Under the pieces are notes generated by a model, which was not told the DNA's origin, did not search any database, and saw only the letters and a list, made by a program, of their open reading frames with translations. 64,000 nucleotides of DNA from an uncultured Prevotella sp. GTDB taxonomy: Bacteria > Bacteroidota > Bacteroidia > Bacteroidales > Bacteroidaceae. The DNA is taken from the NCBI GenBank assembly GCA_900546345.1, contig URCI01000010.1, positions 3,537 through 67,536 on the forward strand, written 5' to 3'. A program made the position numbers and the translations under genes. Shown here one piece after another: positions 44,043 through 51,969 of this stretch. The first letter of the stretch is position 1; each line of letters opens with the position of its first letter.

Positions 44043-44591
44043 ATGAGACACAATAAAAAATTCAACCATCTGGGTCGTACTGCATCTCATCGCGCTAGCA
44101 TGCTTGCCAACATGGCATCTAGCCTGATCATGCACAAAAGAATCACTACGACTCTCGCAAAGGCTAAGGCTTTGAAGAAGTATGTAGAGCCTTTGATTAC
44201 ACGTTCAAAGAGTGACACCACCACAAGTCGTCGTGTTGTCTTCCGCTATCTGCAGGACAAGTATGCAGTGAAGGAGCTCTTCGGCACAGTAGCTGCTAAG
44301 GTTGCTGATCGTCCTGGAGGTTACACACGTGTGATCAAGCTTGGTCTCCGTCAGGGTGATGCTGCTGAGATTGCTTTCATCGAGCTTGTTGACTTCGATG
44401 AGAACATGGCTAAGACACCTAAGGCAGAGAAGAAGACTCGCCGTAGCCGCCGCTCCACCAAGAAAGCTGTAGAGGCTGCTCCTGCAGAGGAGAAGGCTGA
44501 AGCTACAGACAAGAAGGCAGAGAAAGCAGAAAAGAAGGCTGAAGCCAAAGCAGAGAAAGCTCCCGAGGCAGAGGCTCCTAAGGCTGAATAA
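44043..44591 (+). CDS. rplQ: Large ribosomal subunit protein bL17 with acidic/basic tail
   Basis: 182 residues against about 120 to 130 for the core protein. Residues 1-122 match bL17 (MRHNKKFNHLGRTASHRASM). The remaining 60 residues are almost only Ala, Lys and Glu, as in AEKKAEAKAEKAPEAE, and are probably a disordered or coiled extension, a feature seen in many Bacteroidetes bL17 proteins. It is the last gene of the array and is followed by a terminator. Confidence 0.95.
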   Translation: MRHNKKFNHLGRTASHRASMLANMASSLIMHKRITTTLAKAKALKKYVEPLITRSKSDTTTSRRVVFRYLQDKYAVKELFGTVAAKVADRPGGYTRVIKLGLRQGDAAEIAFIELVDFDENMAKTPKAEKKTRRSRRSTKKAVEAAPAEEKAEATDKKAEKAEKKAEAKAEKAPEAEAPKAE

Positions 44592-44624
44592 CTCTTTGAG
44601 AATCATTCTTTGAAGATAAGTTTG

Positions 44625-44661
44625 AAGCACTTGCTCATTTACATGGGCAAGTGCTTTTTTT
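44625..44661 (+). terminator. Intrinsic terminator after rplQ
   Basis: AAGCACTTGC (44625-44634) pairs with GCAAGTGCTT (44647-44656) around a 12-base loop and is followed by more T. It closes the ribosomal protein array. Confidence 0.9.
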
Positions 44662-44696
44662 ATAGGGATTCCCCTAATGTGAATAGGGAAATTTGT

Positions 44697-44728
44697 TTTG
44701 GAGATTCCATCTTTTTTTCCTAATTTTG
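44697..44728 (+). promoter_or_regulatory. Promoter for the lipoprotein gene
   Basis: TTTG (44697-44700) and TAATTTTG (44721-44728) are 20 bases apart, a full match to the Bacteroidetes consensus. The ATG follows about 17 bases after the predicted start site. Confidence 0.8.
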
Positions 44729-44749
44729 TTGCGTATTTAAGAAGGATCA

Positions 44750-45655
44750 ATGATTATGAAGAAGTCATTTTTACTGTTGATATGTCTGACGACTCTGCTC
44801 TCTAGCTGCGACTCTTATACGGGAGCCGGAGCATTTTCAGGAGCTCAGATAGGCTCTGTTCTTGGTTCAGCTATAGGTGGCATCTCCGGTGGCCCCCGTG
44901 GTTCGGATATTGGCACCATTGTAGGCATGGCTAGTGGTGCAGTAGTTGGTGCAGCCGTAGGTCAGGCAGCTGACCAGCGGCGGGCTACGCGTGTGAGTGA
45001 GGCTCCTCGCAGACCCTCCGCAGATTACGACGGAGCACCTTATCAAGACCGTTATGGTCAGACTGTGGTCCCTGGTTATGGCAGTCACCAAGTGACGTCG
45101 TCCGTCGCCGAACCAGTGGCAGCAGACACCTCTAACTATGGTAGTGGATTTGATGCTACCAACAGTGGAGATGATCGCATTTATGACTTCCAGTCGAGTG
45201 ACTATACCGGAACCTATAGTGCCCAGCAACCACAAACCCACATGCCAGAACAATCCAGTGTGGAGCAGCTCACCAAGGGTCTTGCCTATACTCCTTCGTT
45301 GGATATTCGCAATGCACGTTTCATCGATGACAACCAAGATGGAGTCATTCAGCGCGGCGAGCTTTGCAAGATTATCTTTGAAGTGTACAATGTGGGTACT
45401 CAACCCGTAATAGACGTGGTACCAACCATTATAGAGACGACGGGCAATAAGCACATTTATATCTCGCCCAACATGCATGTAGAACGTATAGATCCCCATA
45501 AAGGCATTCGTTATACCGCAATCATTACGTCAGACAGAGGCCTTCGTAATGGCTCAGCGCGCTTCTGCGTCAGCGTGGTGCAAGGCAATAGAAACATCTC
45601 TAAAGTGAGTGAGTTTAATATACCCACTTCCAAAGCCTATGTGCAAGATCGGTGA
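44750..45655 (+). CDS. Glycine-zipper lipoprotein
   Basis: 301 residues. A lipoprotein signal with lipobox LSSC targets it to the envelope. Residues about 25-75 are a glycine-zipper segment (SGAQIGSVLGSAIGG, IVGMASGAVVGAAVGQAAD), a helix type that packs tightly in membranes. The middle (80-175) is rich in Ser, Tyr, Gln and Asp and probably disordered. The C-terminal 120 residues look like a beta-sandwich, with SLDIRNARFIDDNQDGVIQR resembling domains for organised extracellular proteins. Function unknown. A terminator between it and the convergent rlpA gene closes the unit. An alternative start lies 6 bases downstream. Confidence 0.8.
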   Translation: MIMKKSFLLLICLTTLLSSCDSYTGAGAFSGAQIGSVLGSAIGGISGGPRGSDIGTIVGMASGAVVGAAVGQAADQRRATRVSEAPRRPSADYDGAPYQDRYGQTVVPGYGSHQVTSSVAEPVAADTSNYGSGFDATNSGDDRIYDFQSSDYTGTYSAQQPQTHMPEQSSVEQLTKGLAYTPSLDIRNARFIDDNQDGVIQRGELCKIIFEVYNVGTQPVIDVVPTIIETTGNKHIYISPNMHVERIDPHKGIRYTAIITSDRGLRNGSARFCVSVVQGNRNISKVSEFNIPTSKAYVQDR

Positions 45656-45674
45656 GATTACTTATAGATCATAC

Positions 45675-45711
45675 AAAATCCCTGATGCTGAAAGGCGTCA
45701 GGGATTTTTTT
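45675..45711. terminator. Bidirectional terminator between lipoprotein and rlpA genes
   Basis: AAAATCCCTGA (45675-45685) pairs with TCAGGGATTTT (45698-45708). The stem extends inward by three more pairs around TGAAAG. T-runs lie on both strands, fitting the convergent genes. Confidence 0.9.
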
Positions 45712-45842
45712 GCTATTTATTTATAATGGATTTTTGAATATGATATGGGGCGTACTCTGATAAAGTGTATGATGCAAAGGTTTAGTCAACTTAGATCCCC
45801 CAAGTGTTGTGCCTGAGAAAAGCATGTACATTCTCCCGAGAA

Positions 45843-46607
45843 TCAGTCTCCAAACCAGTTCTTGACCTTCTGAAACACACTGCTCCATATGGATGGGTCT
45901 TCTTTCTTCTGATTGGTCTGTTGGCGTGTAGAGGCCTTTTTCGAGGGAGTCGGCGTACCGGGATGCTGCGCAGCCATCATTTTCTGCCTCTCCTTCATCT
46001 GTTGGCTGCTGACGATTTCCTGCTCTTCTTTTTTTTCTTTGGCAGTCTTTTCTTCTTTCATCTCTGTCAAGCGCCGTGCGGCTTGTTGCTTTCGCGTAGC
46101 CAGTCGTTTTCCTTCTCTCTCATACTCTTCGTCGGCTTTCTCGTTCCATTCTTTAATGAAACTATATCGAGCTTTGGAAAAGTCAAATTCAAAGTCGGGC
46201 ATACCTGTTTCTGTGTCGTCCATGCGGTAGGGTGGATTGTTGCCGGAGACGCGCTGCACTTCCACCATTGCCAGTCCCTGAGCCAACATGCCCAATTGGG
46301 CAGCTGCGCCGTAGCTGAGGTCTATGATGCATCCACGGCGATAAGGACCACGGTCAGTGACCTTGACGATGATACTCTTTTGGTTTCTGAGATTGGTGAC
46401 TTTTAGGAGAGTGCCAAAGGGCAGGGTGCGGTGTGCACACGTCAAGCTGTCGTGATGGAGTCGTCCGCCATCAGCAGTTCTCGCCCCCGTAGCTTTACGG
46501 GAGTAGTAGGTGGCCTTGCCTGTTTGGGTTCGGCGCTGTGCCGAAGCAGACAGTGTGAGCAACAGCAAGACCAAACAAAAGAGTCTATGCGTTAGCTGAT
46601 GCTTCAT
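45843..46607 (-). CDS. rlpA: RlpA-like septal lytic transglycosylase
   Basis: 254 residues with an N-terminal signal peptide (KHQLTHRLFCLVLLLLTLSA). Residues about 28-115 are a double-psi beta-barrel of the RlpA type: TGKATYYSRKATGARTADGG, then LTCAHRTLPFGTLLKVTNL and VKVTDRGPYRRGCIIDLSYG. The histidine and aspartates linked to glycan cleavage in RlpA are present. No SPOR domain follows; the C-terminal half is a charged coiled region (EEKTAKEKKEEQE), so septal targeting would differ. A -7 box lies only 5 bases before the start codon, predicting an almost leaderless mRNA. Confidence 0.88.
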   Translation of the reverse strand: MKHQLTHRLFCLVLLLLTLSASAQRRTQTGKATYYSRKATGARTADGGRLHHDSLTCAHRTLPFGTLLKVTNLRNQKSIIVKVTDRGPYRRGCIIDLSYGAAAQLGMLAQGLAMVEVQRVSGNNPPYRMDDTETGMPDFEFDFSKARYSFIKEWNEKADEEYEREGKRLATRKQQAARRLTEMKEEKTAKEKKEEQEIVSSQQMKERQKMMAAQHPGTPTPSKKASTRQQTNQKKEDPSIWSSVFQKVKNWFGD

Positions 46608-46612
46608 AGTGG

Positions 46613-46642
46613 CAAAGATACGAAAATTATCTGAAAATCAAG
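46613..46642 (-). promoter_or_regulatory. Promoter for rlpA, giving a near-leaderless transcript
   Basis: Minus-strand TATCTTTG (46613-46620) has CTTG (46639-46642) 18 bases upstream. Its edge is 5 bases from the ATG, so transcription would start at or next to the start codon. The signal peptide begins at that ATG, leaving no later start. Confidence 0.55.
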
Positions 46643-46849
46643 TGGTTTTAGTGGGAAAGTTTACCCATATACCCCACTATGTAGCTGCCTACACGCCTTG
46701 TTCGCAACAGTTTTGGCAACTTGTTTTCGTTTTTTTTGCCATCACGACCACATGCTGATATCGTTTGAGCGTGGCTGCACTGTCGATGCTCTCAGGGGTG
46801 GTGCCTAAGTATAGATCTGTGTTAAGTCGTGACAAAAGTCAATGAGATT

Positions 46850-46881
46850 CTTGGAGTTGTTATTATTATTTCCTAATTTTG
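46850..46881 (+). promoter_or_regulatory. Promoter for the carboxylesterase gene
   Basis: CTTG (46850-46853) and TAATTTTG (46874-46881) are 20 bases apart. The leader of about 108 bases contains the hairpin TCTCAT-GT-ATGAGA (46935-46948). The rest of the 387-base gap shows nothing recognisable. Confidence 0.65.
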
Positions 46882-46994
46882 CAATGCGTCATCTGTCGTT
46901 CCTTACGTAAGGTCCTTCTTTTGACCATACCTCATCTCATGTATGAGACAGACAGTGGATATGACTTACCTAATCAATAATTAATACGATCAGC

Positions 46995-48626
46995 ATGAAA
47001 AAGCAATTATTGGCCATTTTCTCGTTGTTTCTGTGCTGCATGGAAGCAATGGCTCAAACGGGTCCACAAGTGACCTATCGTGATGGAACCGTAGAGGGTA
47101 TCGACTCCTCTGGTGTGAAGATATTCCGTGGCGTGCCCTTTGCACAGCCTCCTGTGGGCAACCTGCGCTGGCGCGCACCCCAACCCGTAAAGGCATGGAG
47201 TGGGGTGAGGATGGCCAAGGATTTCGGTCCTGACCCTATGCAGAAAAAAGTCTTCGGCGACATGGTCTTCGACAGCAAGAGCCAGAGCGAGGACTGTCTA
47301 TACCTGAATATATGGACACCAGCCAAGAAAATGGACGAGAAGCTGCCCGTGCTCATCTATTTCAATGGTGGCGGTCTCGTCGCGGGAAGTGGCTCAGAGC
47401 CCCGCTACCAAGGTCTCCGCTTGGCCCGCCGTGGCAACATCATCGTCGTGACGGCCAACTACCGTGAAGGGATCTTTGGCTTCTTTTCTCTGCCCGAACT
47501 TTCCAAGGAGGGCTGTCATGGCGACCAGGGCTGGTTGGACCAGGCAGCTGCTGTGAAGTGGGTGAAGGACAATATCGCTGCCTTCGGTGGCGACCCCAAC
47601 CGTGTGACCATCAATGGTGAGTCGGCCGGAGCGCAATCGGTGTGTGCTTTGACAGTGTCACCCTTGACGCGCGGATTGATTAGCGGCTACATGTGTTCCA
47701 GCGGCGCCATAGTAGGCAATGCTACACCGATCACTCTGTCCGAGTCTGAGAAGATCGGCACGGCATGGGCCAAGAAAAACCATCTCAAGAAGCTTGCCGA
47801 TATGCGCAAACTCAGCGCTGCTGAACTGTGCAGTCTTGATGACGGAAGTTTTGGTGAAGCATCGAAATGTATCGACGGAACCTTTCTCACTGAGGATCCG
47901 AACACTGTCATCCGTGAAGGTCGTCAGGCCCAGGTGCCTTGCTTGTTGGGCAACAACAATGGCGAGCTTCCTGTCGCAGCCTTTGCTGGCGGCAAGGCGC
48001 TGACCCGCGAGAACCTTGCGCCGGCCATTGCCGGATACTTTGGCACCGATGCCAATACCATCTATGGGCTCTACGGCATACAGACCGACGCTGATCTTGT
48101 GGGTGCCAAAGGCATGGCTTTAGGTGGAGACATGTTCGTTGCTTATGCCACATGGAAATGGGCTGATATGGTGCGTCAGAGCAGTAAAGCACCCGTTTAC
48201 CGCTATGTCTACTGTCATCCCCGGCCCAATATGCAGCTCAGGGGTAAGGCTCCCGGGCTGGCGGGTGGCACCGTCGACGTAAAGGACGATGCACCACAAC
48301 AGCCCGAAGCCACCACCGCCATCCATTCAGCCGACATCGAGTATGCCATGGGCAATCTGTCTACTAATCCGGTTTTTCCCTGGCGTGCTGCCGACTATGC
48401 CGTTTCGGAAGTTTTCCAGCAGGTCTATATCAACTTCGTCAAGTATGGCAATCCCAACGGCCTTGGTCTGCCCGAATGGCCCGCTTACAACGCTGACGGC
48501 GGTGTGCCTCCTGTGATGCTCATCGATGCCGATACCCGACTGGTGCGTGACGTCAAGACAACGGACCGCTACCATCAGATCGACCGGCTCATCGAGACCA
48601 ACAGGCTTCAGAACACAACGAAGTGA
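46995..48626 (+). CDS. Type B carboxylesterase, secreted
   Basis: 543 residues with a signal peptide ending at about residue 20 (MEAMA-QTG). The family pattern is clear: FRGVPFAQPPVGNLRWRAPQ, SEDCLYLNIWTP and the nucleophile elbow with Ser210 in GESAGA. The glutamate in GNNNGEL and the histidine in AIHSADIEYAMG probably complete the triad. The oxyanion motif, usually HGGG, reads FNGGGLVAG here, an Asn for His change. Related enzymes hydrolyse feruloyl, acetyl or other esters; the substrate here is unknown. It stands alone, with a terminator shared with the convergent gdhA. Confidence 0.87.
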   Translation: MKKQLLAIFSLFLCCMEAMAQTGPQVTYRDGTVEGIDSSGVKIFRGVPFAQPPVGNLRWRAPQPVKAWSGVRMAKDFGPDPMQKKVFGDMVFDSKSQSEDCLYLNIWTPAKKMDEKLPVLIYFNGGGLVAGSGSEPRYQGLRLARRGNIIVVTANYREGIFGFFSLPELSKEGCHGDQGWLDQAAAVKWVKDNIAAFGGDPNRVTINGESAGAQSVCALTVSPLTRGLISGYMCSSGAIVGNATPITLSESEKIGTAWAKKNHLKKLADMRKLSAAELCSLDDGSFGEASKCIDGTFLTEDPNTVIREGRQAQVPCLLGNNNGELPVAAFAGGKALTRENLAPAIAGYFGTDANTIYGLYGIQTDADLVGAKGMALGGDMFVAYATWKWADMVRQSSKAPVYRYVYCHPRPNMQLRGKAPGLAGGTVDVKDDAPQQPEATTAIHSADIEYAMGNLSTNPVFPWRAADYAVSEVFQQVYINFVKYGNPNGLGLPEWPAYNADGGVPPVMLIDADTRLVRDVKTTDRYHQIDRLIETNRLQNTTK

Positions 48627-48653
48627 TAGCCTGTCACTGATCCTTCCTGTCAG

Positions 48654-48696
48654 GAAAAAAATAAGCCTGCTACACATGAAGACGTGCAGCAGGCTT
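48654..48696 (-). terminator. Terminator for gdhA
   Basis: AAGCCTGCT (48663-48671) and AGCAGGCTT (48688-48696) form the stem, with three further pairs inside. On the minus strand it runs into ATTTTTTTCC, a good U-tract. On the plus strand the tail is AT-rich but weaker. Confidence 0.85.
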
Positions 48697-48730
48697 AATA
48701 TATTCTTGTATTAATCGTTTCTTATGACTA

Positions 48731-50068
48731 TTATACGATGCCCTGAGCCATCATGGCGTTGGCGACCTTCATGAAGCCGGCCACGTTGGCACCGCGCACA
48801 TAGTCGATGTATCCATCGGGCATGGTACCATACTTGACGCACTGCTCATGGATAGAGTGCATGATATAGTGGAGCTTGTCATCGACCTCCTGTGCACTCC
48901 AGTGCAAGCGCATGGAGTTCTGTGTCATCTCCAGTCCTGATGTAGCTACACCGCCGGCGTTGACAGCCTTGCCTGGAGCGAAGAGCTGGTGAGCTTTGAC
49001 AAACTTCTCCACGGCCTCGGCAGTGCACCCCATGTTGCTGACCTCGGCCACACAAACCGGATGATTGGCCAGGATGCGGTCAGCGTCGTTGCCGTCGAGC
49101 TCGTTCTGTGTGGCGCAGGTGAGATAGATGTCGGCCTTCTGCTCCCATGGCTTCTTGCCGGCGAAGAACTGTGCGCTCTTGAACTGCTCAGCGTATGGCT
49201 CGCAGATGTCCTCGCCGCTGGCTCGCAGTTCGAGCATGTAGTCATTCTTCTCGCCGCTGATGCCCTCTGGATCATAGATATATCCGTCGGGACCGCTGAT
49301 GGTGATGACCTTGGCACCGAGCTGTGTGGCTTTCTTTACGGCACCCCAGGCCACGTTGCCGAAGCCTGAGACGGCGACGGTCTTGCCCTTGATGTCGATA
49401 TCGTGGGCTTGGAGCATGTGGTTGACGAAGTAGAGAGCACCGAAGCCTGTGGCTTCCGGACGCAGGATGCTGCCGCCCCATTCCATGCCCTTGCCCGTGA
49501 GCACGCCCTGGAACTGATGGGTGAGTTTCTTGTATTCGCCGAAGAGATAACCGATCTCGCGCCCTCCTACGCCGATGTCACCGGCAGGCACGTCCTCGTC
49601 GGGACCGATATAGCGATAGAGCTCCTGCATGAAACTTTGGCAGAAACGCATCACCTCAGCATCGGAGCGGCCGCGGATCGAGAAGTCTGCACCTCCCTTG
49701 GCACCGCCCATCGGCAGCGTGGTGAGCGCGTTCTTGAACGTCTGCTCAAAGCCGAGAAACTTCATGATACTCAGCGTCACTGAAGGGTGGAAGCGAAGTC
49801 CACCTTTATAAGGACCGATAGCACTGTTGAACTGCACACGGTAGCCCGTGTTGACATGCACCTCGCCGTTGTCGTCGGTCCAGGGCACGCGGAACATGAT
49901 GACGCGTTCCGGCTCAACAAGCCGTTCGATGATCTTGGCCTTCTCAAATTCTGGATGCTCGTTATAGACATCGTGAATCGAAATCAGCACTTCTTTCACA
50001 GCCTGCAGAAACTCCGGTTCAGCGGAGTGCTTCCACATGAGTCCTTTCAATACTTGTTCAACTTCCAT
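48731..50068 (-). CDS. gdhA: Glutamate dehydrogenase, hexameric class
   Basis: 445 residues from the ATG ending at 50068, matching the 444 to 450 residues of hexameric GDHs. An earlier in-frame start falls inside the promoter and was rejected. It interconverts 2-oxoglutarate plus ammonia and glutamate. The glutamate-binding block GPYKGGLRFHPSV (with Lys88) and the catalytic PMGGAKGGADF (Lys124) are intact. The Rossmann fold follows with VAVSGFGNVAWGA. NADP preference is likely but not proven. Confidence 0.95.
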   Translation of the reverse strand: MEVEQVLKGLMWKHSAEPEFLQAVKEVLISIHDVYNEHPEFEKAKIIERLVEPERVIMFRVPWTDDNGEVHVNTGYRVQFNSAIGPYKGGLRFHPSVTLSIMKFLGFEQTFKNALTTLPMGGAKGGADFSIRGRSDAEVMRFCQSFMQELYRYIGPDEDVPAGDIGVGGREIGYLFGEYKKLTHQFQGVLTGKGMEWGGSILRPEATGFGALYFVNHMLQAHDIDIKGKTVAVSGFGNVAWGAVKKATQLGAKVITISGPDGYIYDPEGISGEKNDYMLELRASGEDICEPYAEQFKSAQFFAGKKPWEQKADIYLTCATQNELDGNDADRILANHPVCVAEVSNMGCTAEAVEKFVKAHQLFAPGKAVNAGGVATSGLEMTQNSMRLHWSAQEVDDKLHYIMHSIHEQCVKYGTMPDGYIDYVRGANVAGFMKVANAMMAQGIV

Positions 50069-50149
50069 AGTAGTAATCTTGTTTTTAGTCTTAAAGGTTA
50101 ATCGGGTTGGATGCTCCCGGTGTTGTTTCATTGTGTCATTCTGACGCTG

Positions 50150-50180
50150 CAAATATAGGATTTATTTTGTAAACAGCAAA
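50150..50180 (-). promoter_or_regulatory. Promoter for gdhA
   Basis: Minus-strand TATATTTG (50150-50157) has TTTG (50177-50180) 19 bases upstream. The leader is about 75 bases. Confidence 0.75.
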
Positions 50181-50293
50181 GGAAAACAGGGCTAATTTTG
50201 CTTAAAAAGTATCGTTTTGCTTAGTCGCTTGAAACGTGTACGCAAACAGCTGCTTTTGTGCTCTTTGTCGTTTAGAAAATTTCAATCGTGTCG

Positions 50294-51544
50294 TTATTGC
50301 TTCAAGTCCTTGTCCGTCATCGCCGCCACGCAGGAGTCCGACCACACATTCTCGGCAGTCTCCACCATGTCGATGATGGTATAGATGGGCAGGATGATAC
50401 CCATGATGCCGACGGGGGCGCCTTGCCCAGTCATCAGTGAGAGTGTGAGGAAATAGCAGCCCATAGGCACGCCGGCATTGCCGATGGCGGAGATCACGGC
50501 GATGGCGAGCCACAGCAACATCATCGGCAGTGTGAGGTGTACGCCGCCGTTCTGCATGACGAAGAGTGAAGTGACAAGGATAAATGCCGCACAGCCGTTC
50601 ATGTTGATGGTCGTACAGATGGGCAGCACGAAACGCGACACCTTCGGTGCGACGCCCGCCCGCTTCTCCGCCGTCTCCATCGTCACGGGCAGTGTGGCCG
50701 CCGAGCTCTTGGTGAAGAACGCCATCAGCACGGCCGGCATCATACTACCTAAGTGGCGGACGGGATTGAGGCCGCGCGCCAGCAGGAAGAGTGGCAGCAC
50801 GACGAAGAACTGCAAGACGTTGCCACCAAGGATGACGGCCACGTAACGACCCAGCGAGGCTGCCGCCACACCGGCCGTGACCTGTGCGCTGAGCTGTGCG
50901 GCAAAGGCCATGATGCCCAACGGCAACGTCCAGATGAGGCCTTTGATGAGCATGAAGAGCAGGTCTTGCAGCCCCAGGAGCAGGTTGAGCACTGTGGTGC
51001 GCCGCTCGCCCTGCCGCATCTTTGCCAAGGCGATGCCCACGGCAGCGGCGATGAGCAGCAGCGAGAGCACGTTGGCCTCCAAGAACGGCTGCACCAGGTT
51101 GTTGGGCACTACTGAGAGGATATGGTCGTAATAGGTCTCGCCGCCGAGTGTCTTGGGGATGTCGGCCTGCCCGCCGCTGACCATCTGCGCCGGCAGGTTG
51201 CCAGGACGGATGATGAGGAAGAGCACGAGCCCTACCGCTGCTGCGGCGAAGGTGGTGAGCAGCGTGTAGGTCACGGCATGGCGGAAGATACGCCCCGTGT
51301 CTTTCTGGTCACCGATGGAGGCCAGTGTGGTGATGACGGCCAGCACGATGGTGGGCACGGCGAGGAACTGAAACAGCCGCGTGTAGACGGTGGCGATGAA
51401 GTTCATCAGTGTGTCGAGCCAGCCCCAGCCCAGCACGCCGAGGACGGCACCCACAACGAGCGCCCCTATCCACAGCACGAGCTGCCTGCGGTTTTTCACG
51501 ATGTTCTGTTGAGCTTGCGTGTTATCTTGACTTGCGTTATCCAT
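50294..51544 (-). CDS. Dicarboxylate/amino acid:cation symporter
   Basis: 416 residues from the ATG ending at 51544; a longer frame upstream adds an unrelated stretch. It is an inner-membrane transporter of the glutamate/dicarboxylate family with about eight spans and two re-entrant hairpins. The first hairpin is TKSSAATLPVTM and the conserved NMNGCAAF motif is a variant of NMDGT. These transporters move acidic or small neutral amino acids or C4 acids with sodium or protons. Its position beside gdhA suggests glutamate or related substrates, but the motifs do not prove it. Confidence 0.9.
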   Translation of the reverse strand: MDNASQDNTQAQQNIVKNRRQLVLWIGALVVGAVLGVLGWGWLDTLMNFIATVYTRLFQFLAVPTIVLAVITTLASIGDQKDTGRIFRHAVTYTLLTTFAAAAVGLVLFLIIRPGNLPAQMVSGGQADIPKTLGGETYYDHILSVVPNNLVQPFLEANVLSLLLIAAAVGIALAKMRQGERRTTVLNLLLGLQDLLFMLIKGLIWTLPLGIMAFAAQLSAQVTAGVAAASLGRYVAVILGGNVLQFFVVLPLFLLARGLNPVRHLGSMMPAVLMAFFTKSSAATLPVTMETAEKRAGVAPKVSRFVLPICTTINMNGCAAFILVTSLFVMQNGGVHLTLPMMLLWLAIAVISAIGNAGVPMGCYFLTLSLMTGQGAPVGIMGIILPIYTIIDMVETAENVWSDSCVAAMTDKDLKQ

Positions 51545-51634
51545 AGAGTTTTTTTTATGTTCTAAACGTAAAGGGGTAGGGAAATATTTTATCGGAGAGC
51601 ATATTGATAGAGTGGGGAAGAGTTCCATCAGTAA

Positions 51635-51862
51635 GACTCGACAGTCACACTATCTAACGTGACCGTCGACGATGGCTATGTGTTCCATCTCGGCAATCGT
51701 GACTTAGAGGTGCTCGTTATCCCCAATCACACCGGTGACGGCATTGCGTTCCTCGACCGCAGCCACCGCATTCTCTTCTCAGGCGATGGGATTCTCAGTG
51801 ACCGCATGGTCAAGCTCAACGTCAGCGTGGCACAGTATGATCTCAAGGATAAGGTGAAGTAG
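51635..51862 (+). pseudogene. Remnant of a metallo-beta-lactamase-fold protein gene
   Basis: About 75 codons, open only from the stop at 51632 to the stop at 51862. The text VLVIPNHTGDGIAFLDRSHR followed by ILFSGDGIL matches the centre of metallo-beta-lactamase-fold hydrolases (normally GHTPGS and SGD). The conserved histidine and aspartate remain, but the N-terminal HxHxDH part and the C-terminal half are missing. It has no promoter and runs opposite to its neighbours, so it is most likely a decayed fragment. A short real gene is less likely. Confidence 0.65.
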
Positions 51863-51890
51863 CGTGTTGCTGTTTTGTGTTAGAGCATAT

Positions 51891-51932
51891 AAAAAAGCGA
51901 ATATCGGAATGTCTCCCGTTATTCGCTTTTTT
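51891..51932. terminator. Bidirectional terminator
   Basis: AAAAAAGCGAATA (51891-51903) pairs exactly with TATTCGCTTTTTT (51920-51932). CGG and CCG extend the stem. Runs of six A and six T allow termination in both directions; it stops the receptor operon coming from the right. Confidence 0.9.
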
Positions 51933-51969
51933 AGTGTATTACAAGTTGCAACGCAGGGACCGTTTGGCT

